NCBI GenBank assembly: GCA_963989245.1 | Contig: OZ022349.1 | Coordinates: forward strand, 25,249,651 to 25,313,650 | DNA: 64,000 nucleotides | Direction: 5' to 3' | Source of the DNA: Nansenia antarctica | Taxonomy: Eukaryota > Chordata > Actinopteri > Argentiniformes > Microstomatidae | Part shown: positions 31,951 to 42,336 of the stretch, piece after piece | How positions within the stretch are numbered: position 1 is the first letter of the stretch | Layout of the letters: the number at the start of each line of letters is the position of its first letter | Notes under the pieces: generated by a model | The model's input: only the letters and a program-made list of their open reading frames with translations | Databases searched by the model: none | What the model was told of the DNA's origin: nothing | Position numbers and translations under genes: made by a program

Positions 31951-32540
31951 CTTCACGGACATGGGAGTGATTGATAGATTGTCAAGGTGGCCTGAAGCAT
32001 ATCCGTGTAAACGGGAGGATGCCGCATCTGTAATAAAGTGCCTCTTAAAGGAATTCATACCACGGTTTAGTTTCCCTACAATAATACGCTTTGATAATGG
32101 GTCACATATAAAATAAAATAAAAGTCCATATGGCTGCAATTGAGACAGCAATGGGGATTAAGCATCGATTTGGTTCAGTCTACCACCCCCAGTAGTCACA
32201 GGGTTAGGGTTAGGTTGAGAGGGATAACCAATCTATTAAAAGAAAGCTTGCCGACATGATACAGAGACAGAGGGAGGGGGCTTGAACCCCCTCTCCATGA
32301 AAATGAATATATGTCAAAACTCTAAACTAATCTCAATCGAGTTTTCTCTTCACAGGAACTGAATGCTGCGGAGAAAGCAGACAACGGCAAAACAGACTCC
32401 TATTTTAGACCCAGGCGACGTGGTGGACAAGACCGTGGGAGGTATATTGACCACCTCACACGCTGTCAGAGTCGAAGGTAAACCGGGTACAGGGTGGCCT
32501 CTCCTGTCACACTGTACCAAAGCAGACCCACCACATGTAT
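31943..32540 (+). pseudogene. ERV integrase remnant
   Basis: CIDFTDMGVIDRLSRWPEAY and RFDNGSHI mark the first and second acidic positions; after stops the HPQ ... VERDNQSIKRKLA phrase marks the third. The middle is disrupted, with telomere-like ggttagggttagg at about 32,201. The C-terminal strand region (HAVRVEGKPG) is near 32,470. Confidence 0.75.
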
Positions 32541-32579
32541 AACATTTTCAAATTCCTGGCGACTCTGTCAGCATGCACT

Positions 32580-34695
32580 AAGCCTCAAATAATGTGGAAA
32601 GTAACACAACAAGTGGACTATTAATCCATGATATTAGCGATCACCTGCCTGTCTTTTCATTTTATGAATGTAATTATAGAAAGAAGAGGGAGTTAAAGGA
32701 AATTACATACAAGACAGTAGAACTGAGGAATCCATATCTGCTTTTAGAAATGAGTTATTAAAATGGAATTAGAAGAGTATATATGAAGAATCAGATGTGG
32801 ACAAAGCGTATGGGTTATTCCTAGAAACATTTAAAGTTCTATATGACAAAAACTGCCCACTAAAACAATGTAGCAATAAGAATAAATATTCTGAAAATCT
32901 GTGGGTGTCCAGGGGCATTCAAAATGCATACAAGAAAAGGTATACTCTATAAAGTGTATGTATAAAGCATCAAACAAAGGAGGCAGGGGTTACATAGAAG
33001 AAATACAAAAAACTAACTAATTAGTATTATGAGCATATGTAAGAAAGATTATTATACCAGATTATTAGAGGAGAATAAAAAATAATGTTAAAGGAACAAA
33101 ACAGATAAACACCTCTTCACCAATTACAGACCGGTATCCTTATTATAACAGTTAGGGTTAGGGTTAGAAAAACTATATGATGAAAGACTGGCCAATTTCA
33201 TTGAAAAACATCAACTATTAATGGATAATCAGTATGGTTTTAGAACAGCTAGATCTACTGACATGGCATTAATGGAGCTAGTAGAAGCAAATAACAACTT
33301 GTACAGAGAGAAAGAAATATGCATTGGGCATATTCATTGACCTTAAAAAAGCATTCGACACAATAGATCATGAGATTCTACTTTAAAAAAAAAAAAAAAA
33401 GGACAGGTATGGTGTCAGAGGGGTCGCACTTGAATGGCTTAAAAGCTATATTAGTAATAGACAGCAATTTGTTCAAATAGGCCAGAACAAATCAAGGTGC
33501 TTAAATATTACCTGTGGTGCCCACAGGGGTCGAATTGGTTGTCTTGGCAGATGACAGAAATATGTTATGTTATGGGGAAGATCTGCAGCAGCTTTTAAAG
33601 GTGGCAAAGAAGGAATTGTACAAATTAACATGCTGGGTTGAGACAAACAAGCTATCATTAAATCTGAATAAAGCCAAATTCATGCAATTTGGAAATTGCA
33701 ATATAAATACAGAGCTCCATCTGGAAATTGAAAATGTCAAAATCAATAGAGTATATGAAATCAAGTTTTTGGGTGTTTTAAATAGACCACAAACTCTGCT
33801 GGAAACCACATATAAAATATCTGTGCTCAAAGATTGCGAAAAGCTTGGGAATTCTGGGTAAAATTAAATACATCTTAAATCAGAAATCACTATACACTCT
33901 TTATTGCACACTCATTGTACCCTATCTGTCATATTGTGTTGAAGTTTGGGGAAATACATATAAAACCAACCTAGAAAAGATATGCACATTGCAAAAAGAG
34001 CTATAAGGATTGTACTTCATAGAGATCATACCAATTATATACAAATAACAGAAAGTCAAACTGAGTGTAAATGTAGTGTAAATTCAGAGCTGCACGATTC
34101 ATGTTTAAAGTAACACAAAATAAGGTCCCTGGCAACTTACAAAAAATGTTTTGTTCATGAGCAGAGATGGGAGTTGTAGTCTAGGAGGGAAATTGTGGAG
34201 AACAGCCTGTTGTCCGTGCAGCGCTCAGGGGCAGGTGCATCTCAGTTTGTGGGGTGTCCATTTTGAATGGCCTTGATGTAACAATGAAAACAAGTAATAC
34301 TATTGAGTGGTTTGGAGGGATATAGGTTGGAGGAGTTTGAGAATGACGTGAACTGGTATTTTTGTGGATATTTGGTTCCTGGTTAGCTATAGTGGATAGC
34401 CATATTATTATAGATATTGATAGATAATCTATTGCGTAATGGTATGATATTGTGGGGAAGGGGCAGGACCATGGGTTTTGTTTCTTTCTGTCTTTTATCG
34501 AACAGGGCAATTGCCGACTGTTGCTTCCATGTCAAGGAAGATATATTTTATTTCAATTTATAGCTTATTTTATTTGTATTTCTATTTACTTTTTGGGGTT
34601 TGTTTTTGTTGTTTTTGTTGTTGAAGATTTGTGTGTTTTTGTGGTTGAAATGTTCGAGATAAATGGAGAAGCAAATCAAATCAAATTAAAATGTT
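32580..34695 (+). mobile_element. LINE insertion in ERV, plus strand
   Basis: Begins in the endonuclease (HDISDHLPVFSFY), then RT: NYRPVSLL, DNQYGFRTARSTDMALMEL, DLKKAFDTIDHEIL, then ADDRNMLCYGEDLQQLL and SLNLNKAKFMQFG, then C-terminal YTLYCTLIVPYLSYCVEVWG. Ends near an aaatcaaatc tail. Interrupted by stops, an A-run at 33,384 and a telomere-like patch at 33,151. The RT catalytic motif reads LADDR. Confidence 0.85.
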
Positions 34696-34765
34696 TGGTA
34701 CAACTGGGTTATAGCCACAATTATTTATACAATTTATTAATTAATTATTAAATTAAGCCTGATAA

Positions 34766-35098
34766 TTGTTCAAATTCTCCAGTAGAGATGGGACGAGGGG
34801 GAGAACATGCTGCCCCGGTATAAATAGAACTAAAGGCCCCATGATATATGAGGGACATCACCCTTTACACTTAGAAAAAGCCTACGACTGCCTTAACAGG
34901 ACGGGAAAGGGGGGCGACGTGGGACGCCTTAATACTACGCACTTCTGCAATATGTTCATGAGTGCATGGTCAGGACAGGGAAACATTTGTGAACGGGACT
35001 TTACTTGCGCATGTTGGCGGGGGGGGGTTCAAGGATACCAAACAAGGGCTGTGTTTATGCCTCTGTTTTTATACTTGTTAATCATCTTATTTTTGTGA
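34766..35098 (+). pseudogene. Possible ERV env surface remnant
   Basis: A 110-codon frame with clustered cysteines and NRT and NTT sequons (CLNRTGKGG, CNMFMSAWSG, CERDFTCACW) between ERV and LINE pieces. Composition and location suggest a piece of envelope surface protein, but no diagnostic motif is seen. Confidence 0.35.
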
Positions 35099-35329
35099 TT
35101 TTTTTAGTCCTTTTGGTGTGCTGCACATTTTCATTTCCTTTTCGGCGGTGTTCCATGGGTAGGCTCCTTTAACTGTTATACATTTTTGTTTTGCATTTGT
35201 TTTAATCTTTGTTTTCATAAATATACATATTCCTCTGAGTTCGTAATTAGTCTGTCTAACTTGGAACAGTCTCTGGATAAAGTCTGGAAGCATCTTATAT
35301 ATATTTTTTACTTTGTAGAATTACTTGTG

Positions 35330-36559
35330 CCATTTTGAAGTCCACCAATTCGTTTATGAATAATTTGTTAGTTGGGTCTTGATAGGCAGCTCTGTTTATT
35401 TACGGTAATAGCATTCTACTTACTATTTTACTCCCAATTTCATTGGTAAAAATGTTATCTATTAAAGGAGCACTGTTAATTGTTATTCTAGTCGGTTTTA
35501 AGATTGTAGGAACTAGATATATACTGTACATTGTGTCCATGAAGTCTGTAACATTTTTTGTGTTTATTTGGGTTCAACAAATCTATATTTAAGTCCCCAC
35601 ATACAAAGACCGTCTTTCTGTCATTTAGTTCATCATAAATATCAACCATCCTATATTTGAATGTGTCAAGACAGGATCCTGGCGTTCTATATACACAGCG
35701 TATTATTATGGTCTTAGAGTTCTCAATATTTTATTTCTACAGTGACACAATCCATAATGTTTTCTATTGTTATTGACTTATTATTATTTGTTTACTATTT
35801 TACAGTCAAAGTCATTATTTACATACAAGGCAACTCCTACTCCTTTCTTGTTTGTTCTGTTGGAGGTAAATAGTTAATAGTCCTCAAGTTCCAAATCGGC
35901 TTCTTTTTCTTTACTGAGCCATGTCTTCGATACAGCAATGATGCTGAACTTGGTGAACTGTCTCAAATAGTCCTTAGTTTTCTTAAAGTTTCTATAAAGA
36001 CTTCTACTGTTGAAGTGTATTGTTGATAAAATACCATCCAATATTATATTACTTTTGAATTGTTCCTCTGTGTAATAGTCACAGTTGCAGACGGTTATTA
36101 TTGTTGTAGAAGTGGTCGATGTTGTTCTCAATGTCATACATTGTGTGCTCTGTAAAGTCAAAAGTTTTCAAAGTTCAACTCTTCATAGTTTTTAGGTGCA
36201 GCTGGATTATAATCCACACAGTCCAGTGATCCCATTTCTCGAAACTCATCATCATTTATATCGTTTAGTGGAAATGAATAATCCTTGTCCATTCCCATTT
36301 TGTCAGTCATTGTCTGTTCAAGTATTTCCACTCAGATTTGAGTCAATTGTCTGTTCAGGTATTTCACAGTCATTATTTGTTCTCTCACCATAATCCCTTT
36401 GGAGGTTTCAGGAGATCGATTGGGCCTAATCATCACTTTACAGTTTCTTGTCCAAATGCCTTGCAACTTGTTTTGCTTGCTTAGAATGCGGGGGCTCACC
36501 CCATAGATATCTGCCTTTAGATTAGAGGCACCGCTGAAGGTACACTCGAAAGCCGACAC
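35330..36559 (-). mobile_element. LINE fragment in ERV, minus strand (endonuclease half)
   Basis: The minus strand reads TIHFNSRSLYRNFKKTKDYL, FSIIAVSKTWLS, then NRTNKKGVGVALYVN and VFVCGDLNIDLLNPN, the apurinic endonuclease domain of a LINE of the same type as the plus-strand piece at 32.6 kb. The plus-strand piece starts about where this one stops, but the two point in opposite directions. Confidence 0.78.
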
Positions 36560-36611
36560 AGACGAAGAAAAAGGAAATTATGCTGCAGATGCAGCCGCTA
36601 AATCAGGAGGG

Positions 36612-36853
36612 GGTGGCTGTGATGCAGGAGGTAAAGCCGCCATCTAATGATCGCAAGGTTGGCAGATCGGCGGTTCGAGCTCCGGCAGGCCACATGTCAG
36701 AGTGTCCTTGGGCAAGACACTGAACCCCGAATTGCTCCCAGGGCCGGCGCCTTGTATGGCAGCTTGCCACCATTGGTGTGTGAATGTGTGTGTTGGTGAA
36801 TGAGAAGCCATTGAAGCGCTTTGGATAACGGCGGTATGTAAGCGCAGTCCATT
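36612..36853 (+). mobile_element. tRNA/L2-tail type SINE
   Basis: tgatcgcaaggttgg and ggttcgagctcc (B-box-like), then agagtgtccttgggcaagac, ccattggtgtgtgaatgtg and gcgctttggataacggcggt, the ordered words of a widespread teleost SINE. Confidence 0.8.
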
Positions 36854-37181
36854 GATATGTCCCCAGAGAACATCAGCTGGTCTCAATCCAGCTAGACAAA
36901 CCTAAATGCTCTGTACAGACTATAGATGACATACAGGGGGCCGCCTCCCCCCAAGAAAGGTCAGTGTGGGTAACAAGGGGGGTGACGCAAAGCATGACGG
37001 AAGAATAGTGGCCCGTGCAGGTCTAATGAATGTTATTGATGCTGAGGCACATGGTAATGAGAAATTTGGAAGATGGTGATGAGGATGTTGGTGATGAGGA
37101 TGTTTACAAGAGGTGTATGCAAACGCTTGAGTTAGCACTGTTATTGGTGACTGTTTTGTTAAATGAAAAAAAAATCTGGCT

Positions 37182-37409
37182 ATGTCTATGCTCTCTGCCC
37201 TCCTCATCTCTGCCACAGTGCTGATCCTGTTTGGCTGCTGCATTGTCCCTTGCATTAGAGGCCTGGCACAGCGACTGATTACTACGGCCCTAACCAAGGT
37301 TGATGCTGGAACACAGATGCACTTACAAATGCTTATTGCTGAGCAGCAGCAGTCACTGTTGGAGGGTGAGGAGATGGATCATGATACAGGAGTTGAAGAT
37401 ATGTTGTAA
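37182..37409 (+). pseudogene. ERV env transmembrane tail remnant
   Basis: A hydrophobic span, ALLISATVLILFGCCIVPCI, followed by basic RGLAQRLITTAL and a short acidic tail ending at a stop. This is the membrane anchor plus cytoplasmic tail of a retroviral transmembrane subunit. The ectodomain with fusion peptide is absent. It lies 112 bases before the polypurine tract, as expected. Confidence 0.65.
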
Positions 37410-37521
37410 TTATGGAGTTTTGTGAAGGAATGGTGTAAATAAAGGCATTTGCGGTCTACGACCCATCTCACCTTTCTGGCTACAAATTCTCTGTAATGGT
37501 CATAATTTTGTTTTAATGACC

Positions 37522-37531
37522 AAAGGGGGGA
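37522..37531 (+). promoter_or_regulatory. Polypurine tract
   Basis: aaagggggga two bases before the 3' LTR, the usual plus-strand primer site. Confidence 0.85.
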
Positions 37532-37533
37532 TT

Positions 37534-38478
37534 TGTTGGGAATTTGTATTAAAATCACTAGAAGTGATAAATCATGTACTATGTGCTCATTTAAATAATA
37601 TGTGAATGCGGTCAGTTGAGAACAATAGGAAGGTCACGCAAAGCCAAAAGAGAGGTTCTGTTTTTGAGCGACAAGAAGAAGACAAGCTCCTGACTAAAAG
37701 AACGTTTTATGATTCAAACTGCCTATAAATTACTTATTTTTACCTATGTGCTAACAACCATTGTATACCTGCTGTTATGATATTCTATTTTTCTGTACTG
37801 ATTTTATACTTTCATAACTAATGATTAATGATAAAGTCTATTCTTCTATACTATACTTTAACTTGTAAATCGAATCCTAACTCATATTACTGTGCAACTT
37901 CAAATGTTTTCACAAGCTACTGATAAGAACTCAACTCACAGCTCTGCTCACAAAGTATGATATCACCATGGGAACGAGACGCTAGCAGGACACTCAAACT
38001 GATAACATACATACACTCTCGCACCCACATACCAGAAGAATTGAAGGCCAACGCTAACGAGAAGACCTTCTGCAGCTGCAACGGATTTGTGCTGACACTT
38101 GGAAAACTACCAGATAGAGGGGGGGGCATCACCCAGCCCAAAATGTTTGATGAATGGTATAAAGACTATGTACCAGGGCTAAACGGGAGTCTGGTCTGGT
38201 GGAGCTCTTGCAGTAAACTTGTTGACGGCTAGCTGAGACGGGCCTGCAGAGGTGAAACTAGATGAGACCACTTTTCCATGGAAATGAACTAATTATTGCT
38301 TGCTGATGTGCTTGAATAAATATTATCTTAATGAACAGTTCAGTAGTGGTGCCTAATATTTGATTGGATCATATCATCTTAAGAAGTGATATCAAGGACG
38401 TCTCGTTGAGATTAAACGAACTCGCTTGTAAAGTGACGACTCAATTAAATCGATACTGGAGAAGTTGACCGCCTTACA
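37534..38478 (+). repeat. ERV 3' LTR
   Basis: 945 bp, offset exactly 8,862 from the 5' LTR; no difference was noticed over its length. TATAA at about 38,158 and AATAAA at about 38,315. Confidence 0.92.
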
Positions 38479-38626
38479 CTTTTCATGGCAACTCTACATT
38501 GTGATTTAAAAGGGATATTAACTAATATTAAGTAATATTATTACTTGGTTACATTTTGCAATTGATCCGCGGTACACATGCGTGCCGAACCGTGGGGGGC
38601 GATCCGTTACACCCCTACACAGCTAC

Positions 38627-38899
38627 CTATATTTTCCTTACCGGGTCAACGGTTACAGGCTGACTTGGCCCCGCTTCTTCTGTATCCTCTCTATCCTCTG
38701 TATCTGTACCCTGCTCCCGCTCCTCCCTGCCAGCCTCCTCTTCAACCTGTTGCTGTTGCTGCTGTGGTAAACTTGAGGGTGCAGCAAACATGTCCCTAAT
38801 GTTTACACATTTGGCAGCATCTGCCTCGAGTTTCTTTTTGTTTTTCTCCCTAAGTTTTTCCCAGCCTCCCTTCCGTTTTAGTGTGCTTTTGCGCTCCAT
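38627..38899 (-). pseudogene. hAT transposase N-terminal fragment
   Basis: The minus strand begins MERKSTLKRKGGWEKLREKN, then ADAAKCVNIRDMF, a basic N-terminus typical of ZMYM-type hAT transposases, then poly-Gln and an acidic stretch. It breaks off at 38,627, before any zinc finger, where the ERV-side arm begins. It belongs to the hAT with ends at 28,324 and 39,282. Confidence 0.65.
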
Positions 38900-39435
38900 C
38901 TCTCTTAGTATCTATCTAGTAACTATCCAGGCTAACTAAATTTATTTTGCCGGCCGGCTCGGCCCAAAACTACCGCGAAACTGAGACGGAGGTCTGGTGC
39001 TGCGTGCGTGCGTGACCCCTGACCCCCTTCTCTCTGTTGATTGGGCCAGCCCAGTGTCTGTATCGAAAATCAGCCAATGGGCCGCTGTCCCTGATTTATG
39101 GGCCGTTCAATGGTAGCTTTCGATTTATGGGCCGTTCGATGGTAGCTTTCGGCCGGGCCGGCTGGTAAAAAAAAAAAAAGTTTTTTTTTTTTTTAAATTT
39201 AATTTTGCCGGTCGGCTCGGCCCAAAACTACCGCGGCCCACCGGGCAAATGCCCGGTATGCCAGATGGCCAGTCCAGCCCTGGTTCCCAGTGTGGCGCGC
39301 GTTCAGCGCTGGACATATGGCATAGCGCGCATTCGAATCATGAAAGCCTATATTATTATATTTATGATATAGCTCGCATCTAATCGTATCGGATGAGAAA
39401 TAGACATTAAACGGCATATATAGGCTAGGGTCGAG

Positions 39436-39924
39436 ATGCTTCTAGAAGACCTGCTAATGAACGAGACAGACGACAGAGGGCGTGTGTGTGGCCAGCACCT
39501 CCTCCCCCAGCGTGTGTTCGCCCCCCTGCACCGCCTCCCCCAGTGTGAGTTCGCCCCCCTGTTTGTGTGTGACTACATGTTCCCTGATGAGAGCCTGGCT
39601 GACGTGAGCGAGCGGCTCAGAGAAATGCTGGACCTGCACATCCCAGAGTCCCTCCTCCTCTCCCCCGAGCCCCGCCCCCACGACCCAGGGACAACCTTTC
39701 ACACATATGAGCCTTCCCAGTATATTCCATGGAATTTACCGGCTCCTCCCACCTCTACGGAGGCTCCGCCCACCTCCACAGAGGCTCCTCCCACCGCCAC
39801 AGAGGCTCCACCCATTGAGGGGTTGAAACACCAGACTAACGTCCAGTACTACGCTGGTGTCGCCATGGCAGCTGCAGTCGCCCTCATCGCCACGGTAACC
39901 TCGCTGCTCTACCTCAGTGACTGA
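39436..39924 (+). CDS. Orphan ORF with C-terminal membrane anchor
   Basis: 162 codons, preceded by a possible acceptor (tataggctag) and followed by a poly(A)-like aataaaa near 40,013. The N-terminal half is mixed and cysteine-containing (CDYMFPDESLADVSERLREM). The middle has three near-perfect heptads APPTSTE, a mucin-like spacer. The C-terminus is YYAGVAMAAAVALIATVTSL, a clear transmembrane helix with only four residues after it, as in tail-anchored or type I proteins. No family recognised. It may be the last exon of a host gene, as the coding style is intact and GC-rich. Confidence 0.5.
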   Translation: MLLEDLLMNETDDRGRVCGQHLLPQRVFAPLHRLPQCEFAPLFVCDYMFPDESLADVSERLREMLDLHIPESLLLSPEPRPHDPGTTFHTYEPSQYIPWNLPAPPTSTEAPPTSTEAPPTATEAPPIEGLKHQTNVQYYAGVAMAAAVALIATVTSLLYLSD

Positions 39925-39929
39925 TGGCT

Positions 39930-39962
39930 CAACACACACACACACTGTATGGAAAGTTTGAT
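39930..39962. repeat. Short CA run with shared flank
   Basis: cacacacacacactgtatggaaagtttga repeats the flank seen after the CA run at 1,130-1,190. Confidence 0.8.
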
Positions 39963-40116
39963 AGCATTGTGCTTTACAGAAGACGCTTTGTATTGGAGGA
40001 ATAGATAAAATGAAATAAAATTCGAAGCTACAAAGTAAATCTTGTGGAGTGCTATCAATAAAAATGTGCGTTAGAACCTATCCCTGTGTTCTAAAAGACA
40101 CGGCTTTAGCCAGGAA

Positions 40117-40466
40117 GCTTAGCCGTGACAAAGTTGCTAGCCACAGATGGAGCCCCTTCCATGACTGGGCGCGCGCAGGGACTCGCCGCTCGTCTTGCTG
40201 CCCTCACGCCACAGATGAAACCACTGCACTGCCTGATACACCAGGCCGTTCTCTGCGCCAAGCTAAGTGGTGAGTTAAAAGGCACCATGGACAATATAAT
40301 GTCGATGATCAATTTCATCAGAGCCACCTCGAGTCTACAGCACCGTTTGTTTCGCAAACTTTTGTCAGATATGTCAGCCGAGCAGTGATTTACTTGTACA
40401 TAATGACATTAGATGGCTAAGTAAGGGTAACGCACTAAAGAGAGTTTGTGAACTCAGGCACGAGAA
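40117..40466 (+). pseudogene. hAT-derived fragment (ZBED5/GTF2IRD2-like)
   Basis: Reads ATDGAPSMTGRAQGLAARLA, LHCLIHQAVLCAKLSGELK, MINFIRATSSLQHRLFRKLL, then after a stop DLLVHNDIRWLSKGNALKRV. TDGAPSM, C-IHQ and HND-RWLS are the DDE-region landmarks of the ZBED5/EPM2AIP1-like hAT family. It starts and ends abruptly. Confidence 0.82.
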
Positions 40467-40472
40467 AAAGCA

Positions 40473-40793
40473 TTGTCAGATTCTGAAATCAAGCTGTACA
40501 GCAGCAAGCATGAGGAACGAGGGAAAGTGTCATCCATTAGAATTCGCAAAGCGTTACCCAAACCGCTCTACAACCTCACACCGATGGGTCTGCCTAAGGC
40601 AATCAGGCTGAAGAAGAAGGAATTCAGTTTGGAGGAGATTTACACCAATAAAAACTTCACCAAGCCTTTGGAATCGCGTCTGGAGATCCTGGAGTCAACT
40701 CGCTGGTCCCAACCTTGTTGTCAGGAGCAAGTGGCATACTGCCGAAAGAAATGTCGCTGTGGGAGACGCTATTATGCACTTCATAAGTCTTAA
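40473..40793 (+). CDS. Tantalus-domain fragment (PRR14-like)
   Basis: Reads SSIRIRKALPKP, LTPMGLPKAIRLKKKEFSLE and EIYTNKNFTKPLESRL. KKEFSLEEIYTNKN is the core of the Tantalus-like domain found at the C-terminus of PRR14 and PRR14L, chromatin/lamina-associated proteins. The usual following phrase (ETIFEEP) is replaced by EILESTRW and the frame then runs into a transposon end. The domain directly follows a hAT fragment with no intron visible. It may be a retrocopy, a captured exon (acceptor-like cattgtcag at 40,480) or a domesticated fusion. Confidence 0.6.
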   Translation: MSDSEIKLYSSKHEERGKVSSIRIRKALPKPLYNLTPMGLPKAIRLKKKEFSLEEIYTNKNFTKPLESRLEILESTRWSQPCCQEQVAYCRKKCRCGRRYYALHKS

Positions 40794-41442
40794 GCAATAA
40801 GACGAGGCGGTAGATCTAAACTTAAGACGTGGAGGCGTGGTCAAGGCCACTTTGCTATTATGCGTGCGGTAGTGGGCGCCTAAAACCCGGCGCTAAGCAA
40901 AGAAATTAGTCATGGGTGTGTTTTGGGCGTCTTCTCAATCAACCCAATCAGCGTGCCAGGTGCCATTCCCTTTAAGAACCGGCTGCGTTGAGTCATTAGC
41001 GCTATGCTATTATGGAAGTCCTAAGAAGGAGGTCACCGCGCTTCTCTGCCTCTCCCTTCTGAAATAAAGCATTTATACTGTGACCGTAATTGACGTCTTG
41101 CCGTGTGCCCACATGCATGCGCAAACCGCGGAGGCGCGCTCGTGTTTCAAAACGTGCATGAAGTCTAAACTTAAGAACTTTTCAAACCACTTCTTAGCGC
41201 TAGGAGCAAAGTCAGATCGCATAATAGCAGGGGCGCCTAACGCACTTCATTAACATATGAACACTCCCACAATGAGTAATATATGCACGGGAGTATTACG
41301 TCTTATGTGTGGGCGCCTATCGACACCGGCATAATAGCAGTAGCGCGTATGAAGCGCATAATAAGGGTGGCGGTAGGTCTTAACCTGGCGGTGCGTCTTA
41401 ATTAAGACTTAAGACGGCAAGTTAAGAAGTGCATAATAGGGC
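40767..41442. mobile_element. Harbinger-like non-autonomous element
   Basis: Inverted ends: ctattatgcacttcataag at the left and gaagtgcataatagggccc at the right. The inner cttaagac word is also inverted. The interior is CpG-containing and non-coding with several gcataatagcag words. The ends resemble PIF/Harbinger MITEs of fish and frog; target duplication not clear. Confidence 0.6.
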
Positions 41443-41449
41443 CCATTGT

Positions 41450-41793
41450 CTGGTTAAGTGACCAGAACGCTACTAACCCCTCAGGAAGCCAGGGCCCTGC
41501 AGCTAGAGCCTGACGATTGTGGGCAAAGGCTAGAGCAGGCTCTGCGACTACGACCTGTTGGGGCCAATCGAGCAGGGAGGGCTGCCTACACCATTCCCCG
41601 CACCCACGTTAGAGACACATAGCCTGCATTCCGCACACATAGTTTAGATACACACCCCACAACCATCCCACTAAACGCACCACACACTTCGCACATTCCC
41701 CTCCCCAGTTTTTGAATAAACGCGCCCACGGGCTCCTTGCATACGCTGTCTCAGAGTCACCTCCTTGGGTCCAGTGCCAGCCAGCCTAACAGT
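41450..41793 (+). mobile_element. Possible LTR fragment
   Basis: C-rich sequence with gaataaac near 41,716 and an end tgccagccagcctaaca, in the style of a Gypsy LTR. No partner LTR seen. Confidence 0.3.
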
Positions 41794-42336
41794 TAACAGT
41801 ATGAAACAGGTGTAGTGCTACAATAATAATGAATAATAATAATCCTCGCAACATGTATGAATAATTTCCTTTAGGGAAAAAATATATGTCATTTTCCATA
41901 TAGCCTACCTAGATAATTCTCCTTTTTCCTCCAAGCAAATGCATCCATTTAGCATTTAGCACCACTGGTCTGAAATTATTGCTGTCTGGACTCCCCTCTT
42001 CATAATATGAATATGATATAGCATGAATAGTGTTCATATGGCTGGTTAGTGTTTATTGTAAATACATACAAAATAAACGTTCATAGCAGTGTGATCTCTA
42101 CTTTTAAGTATCTGTATTTATTCCAGTCTATCTAGTTTATCTTATCTTATTCATAGAGCCCACAAGCAGTTGGCTAACTTAAAAACTAAACTACCGGCTT
42201 TACAGTTGTTATGCACTTATATAAGCTCATAGGCTAGCTAGCTAACTATCTAGCTAACGTTAGCTGCTCATCCAACATTGAAAATCATACGTAGCTAGCT
42301 GGCGTTAGCATTGTGATGTGTAGCATTATATCTTAC
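41794..42336. other. No gene recognised
   Basis: AT-rich, with gctagctagctaac-type words at 42,230-42,300 resembling those of the 36-bp minisatellite but not arrayed. Confidence 0.45.

Larger units (their letters stand above)
28672..38478 (+). mobile_element. Defective endogenous retrovirus with two 945-bp LTRs
   Basis: Plus-strand provirus: LTR, primer-binding site, leader with three 72-bp repeats, gag nucleocapsid, protease, integrase, then a LINE, an env-like piece, an antisense LINE, a possible RNase H tail (DAAAKSGG at 36,594), a SINE, an env transmembrane tail, polypurine tract and LTR. Reverse transcriptase and most of gag and env are missing and order is disturbed. The two LTRs appear identical on reading, which conflicts with the age implied by the wrecked interior. 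No clean target duplication flanks it (catt against cttt). Not replication-competent. Confidence 0.88.
28324..39282 (-). mobile_element. hAT element with exact 8-bp target duplication, hosting an ERV
   Basis: The left end starts CAGGGCTGGACTGG and the right end finishes with its inverse, CCAGTCCAGCCCTG. Both sides are flanked by gttcccag (28,316-28,323 and 39,283-39,290), a perfect 8-bp target duplication. Only about 350 bases of the left arm and 800 of the right arm are hAT sequence. The right arm holds the start of a minus-strand transposase (38,627-38,899). A 9.8-kb endogenous retrovirus occupies the rest. The hAT body is deleted, so it is not autonomous. Confidence 0.88.

Noticed and set aside
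32580..36559. Twin-priming inversion of a single LINE
   Set aside because: The endonuclease half lies downstream of and opposite to the 3' half, beyond its tail; twin priming would place the inverted part upstream.
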